This document shows, in pieces, positions 63,936 to 64,000 of a DNA stretch of 64,000 nucleotides (positions are counted from its first letter, which is position 1; every line of letters starts with the position of its first letter). Origin of the DNA: Flavobacteriales bacterium (GTDB lineage Bacteria; Bacteroidota; Bacteroidia; Flavobacteriales; Flavobacteriaceae); NCBI GenBank assembly GCA_027067965.1, contig JAMOUV010000004.1:1-64000 (forward strand), written 5' to 3'. The notes under the pieces were generated by a model, which was not told the DNA's origin, searched no databases, and worked only from the letters and a program-made list of their open reading frames with translations. A program made the position numbers and the translations under genes.

Positions 63936-64000
63936 ATGAAAAGATTTATTTACATCGGATTAATCGCCTTATTTATTATTTCTTGCAAAACCGTAAGTTT
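63936..64000 (+). CDS. Lipoprotein gene, start only (cut by window end)
   Basis: The 21 visible codons give a signal peptide MKRFIYIGLIALFIIS followed by CKTVS, a type II (lipoprotein) signal with the lipobox FIISC. It follows the outer-membrane protein closely, so the two may be one operon. Nothing can be said about the mature domain. Confidence 0.7.
   Translation, partial: MKRFIYIGLIALFIISCKTVS

Overview
The window looks like a chromosomal piece of a low-GC Bacteroidota bacterium, most likely near the Flavobacteriales. Support comes from Bacteroidota-type promoters (TAnnTTTG -7 boxes in front of many genes), DUF3810, BatA-domain and YfhO proteins, an XrtF-type exosortase, SCKK-type lipoproteins, and an lpxH/lpxK/kdsC set that implies lipid A and an outer membrane. 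The surprise is a complete reverse gyrase (9254-12499, minus strand). This enzyme is otherwise a marker of hyperthermophiles and extreme thermophiles, so the organism is probably thermophilic (inference). No transposase, integrase, prophage or CRISPR array is visible.

Layout. 1-640 is a hairpin-bearing ~117-bp tandem array that a leftward promoter reads into. 842-3620 carries a zinc metallopeptidase, a tiny membrane protein, queD, lpxH and tpx. 3894-8832 is one rightward run: fur-like, dnaB, a conserved secreted protein and recN. 8833-15695 is an accessory-looking stretch: reverse gyrase, three blocks of CTTCGACAAGCTCAGG-type repeats, a truncated CxxCxGxG gene, a TlpA-like lipoprotein, and a small GIY-YIG nuclease nested between repeat blocks. 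15696-24657 returns to core genes: fabI, DUF3810, a holin-like protein, a CDF transporter, a lipid kinase, cytochrome b561, kdsC-ubiA-maf and rpsA.

24753-36976 holds sodA, then batA-lpxK-pnp (minus), nadE, and a tightly overlapping minus-strand run GT2-GT39-ABC ATPase-rmuC, followed by a further GT-C enzyme. 36986-39552 carries a BNR/sialidase-like lipoprotein and three paralogous small lipoproteins. 39840-42542 has an XRE regulator with a membrane partner and lepA. 42843-46916 has an EF-G paralogue with altered GTPase motifs, a PagL-like enzyme and a GIN-domain lipoprotein, followed by tRNA-His. 47148-50281 is an ECF sigma operon (sigma, one-TM protein, repeat protein, outer-membrane protein). 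50451-64000 carries YfhO, GT2, a YeiH-type transporter with two tiny upstream genes, lhgO, a hydrolase, trmB, xrtF, rarA, a PiT phosphate transporter, an outer-membrane protein and the start of a lipoprotein gene.

The best candidates for something undescribed are: (1) reverse gyrase in a Bacteroidota genome, with no visible second zinc finger and higher GC than its surroundings; (2) the GIY-YIG nuclease embedded in its repeat family, resembling a REP/RAYT-type arrangement; (3) the transcribed tandem array that preserves filled and empty states of a 19-bp palindrome; (4) the GC-rich structured island between lepA and the EF-G paralogue. No searches could be run. Family calls rest on recognisable motifs and overall protein character.
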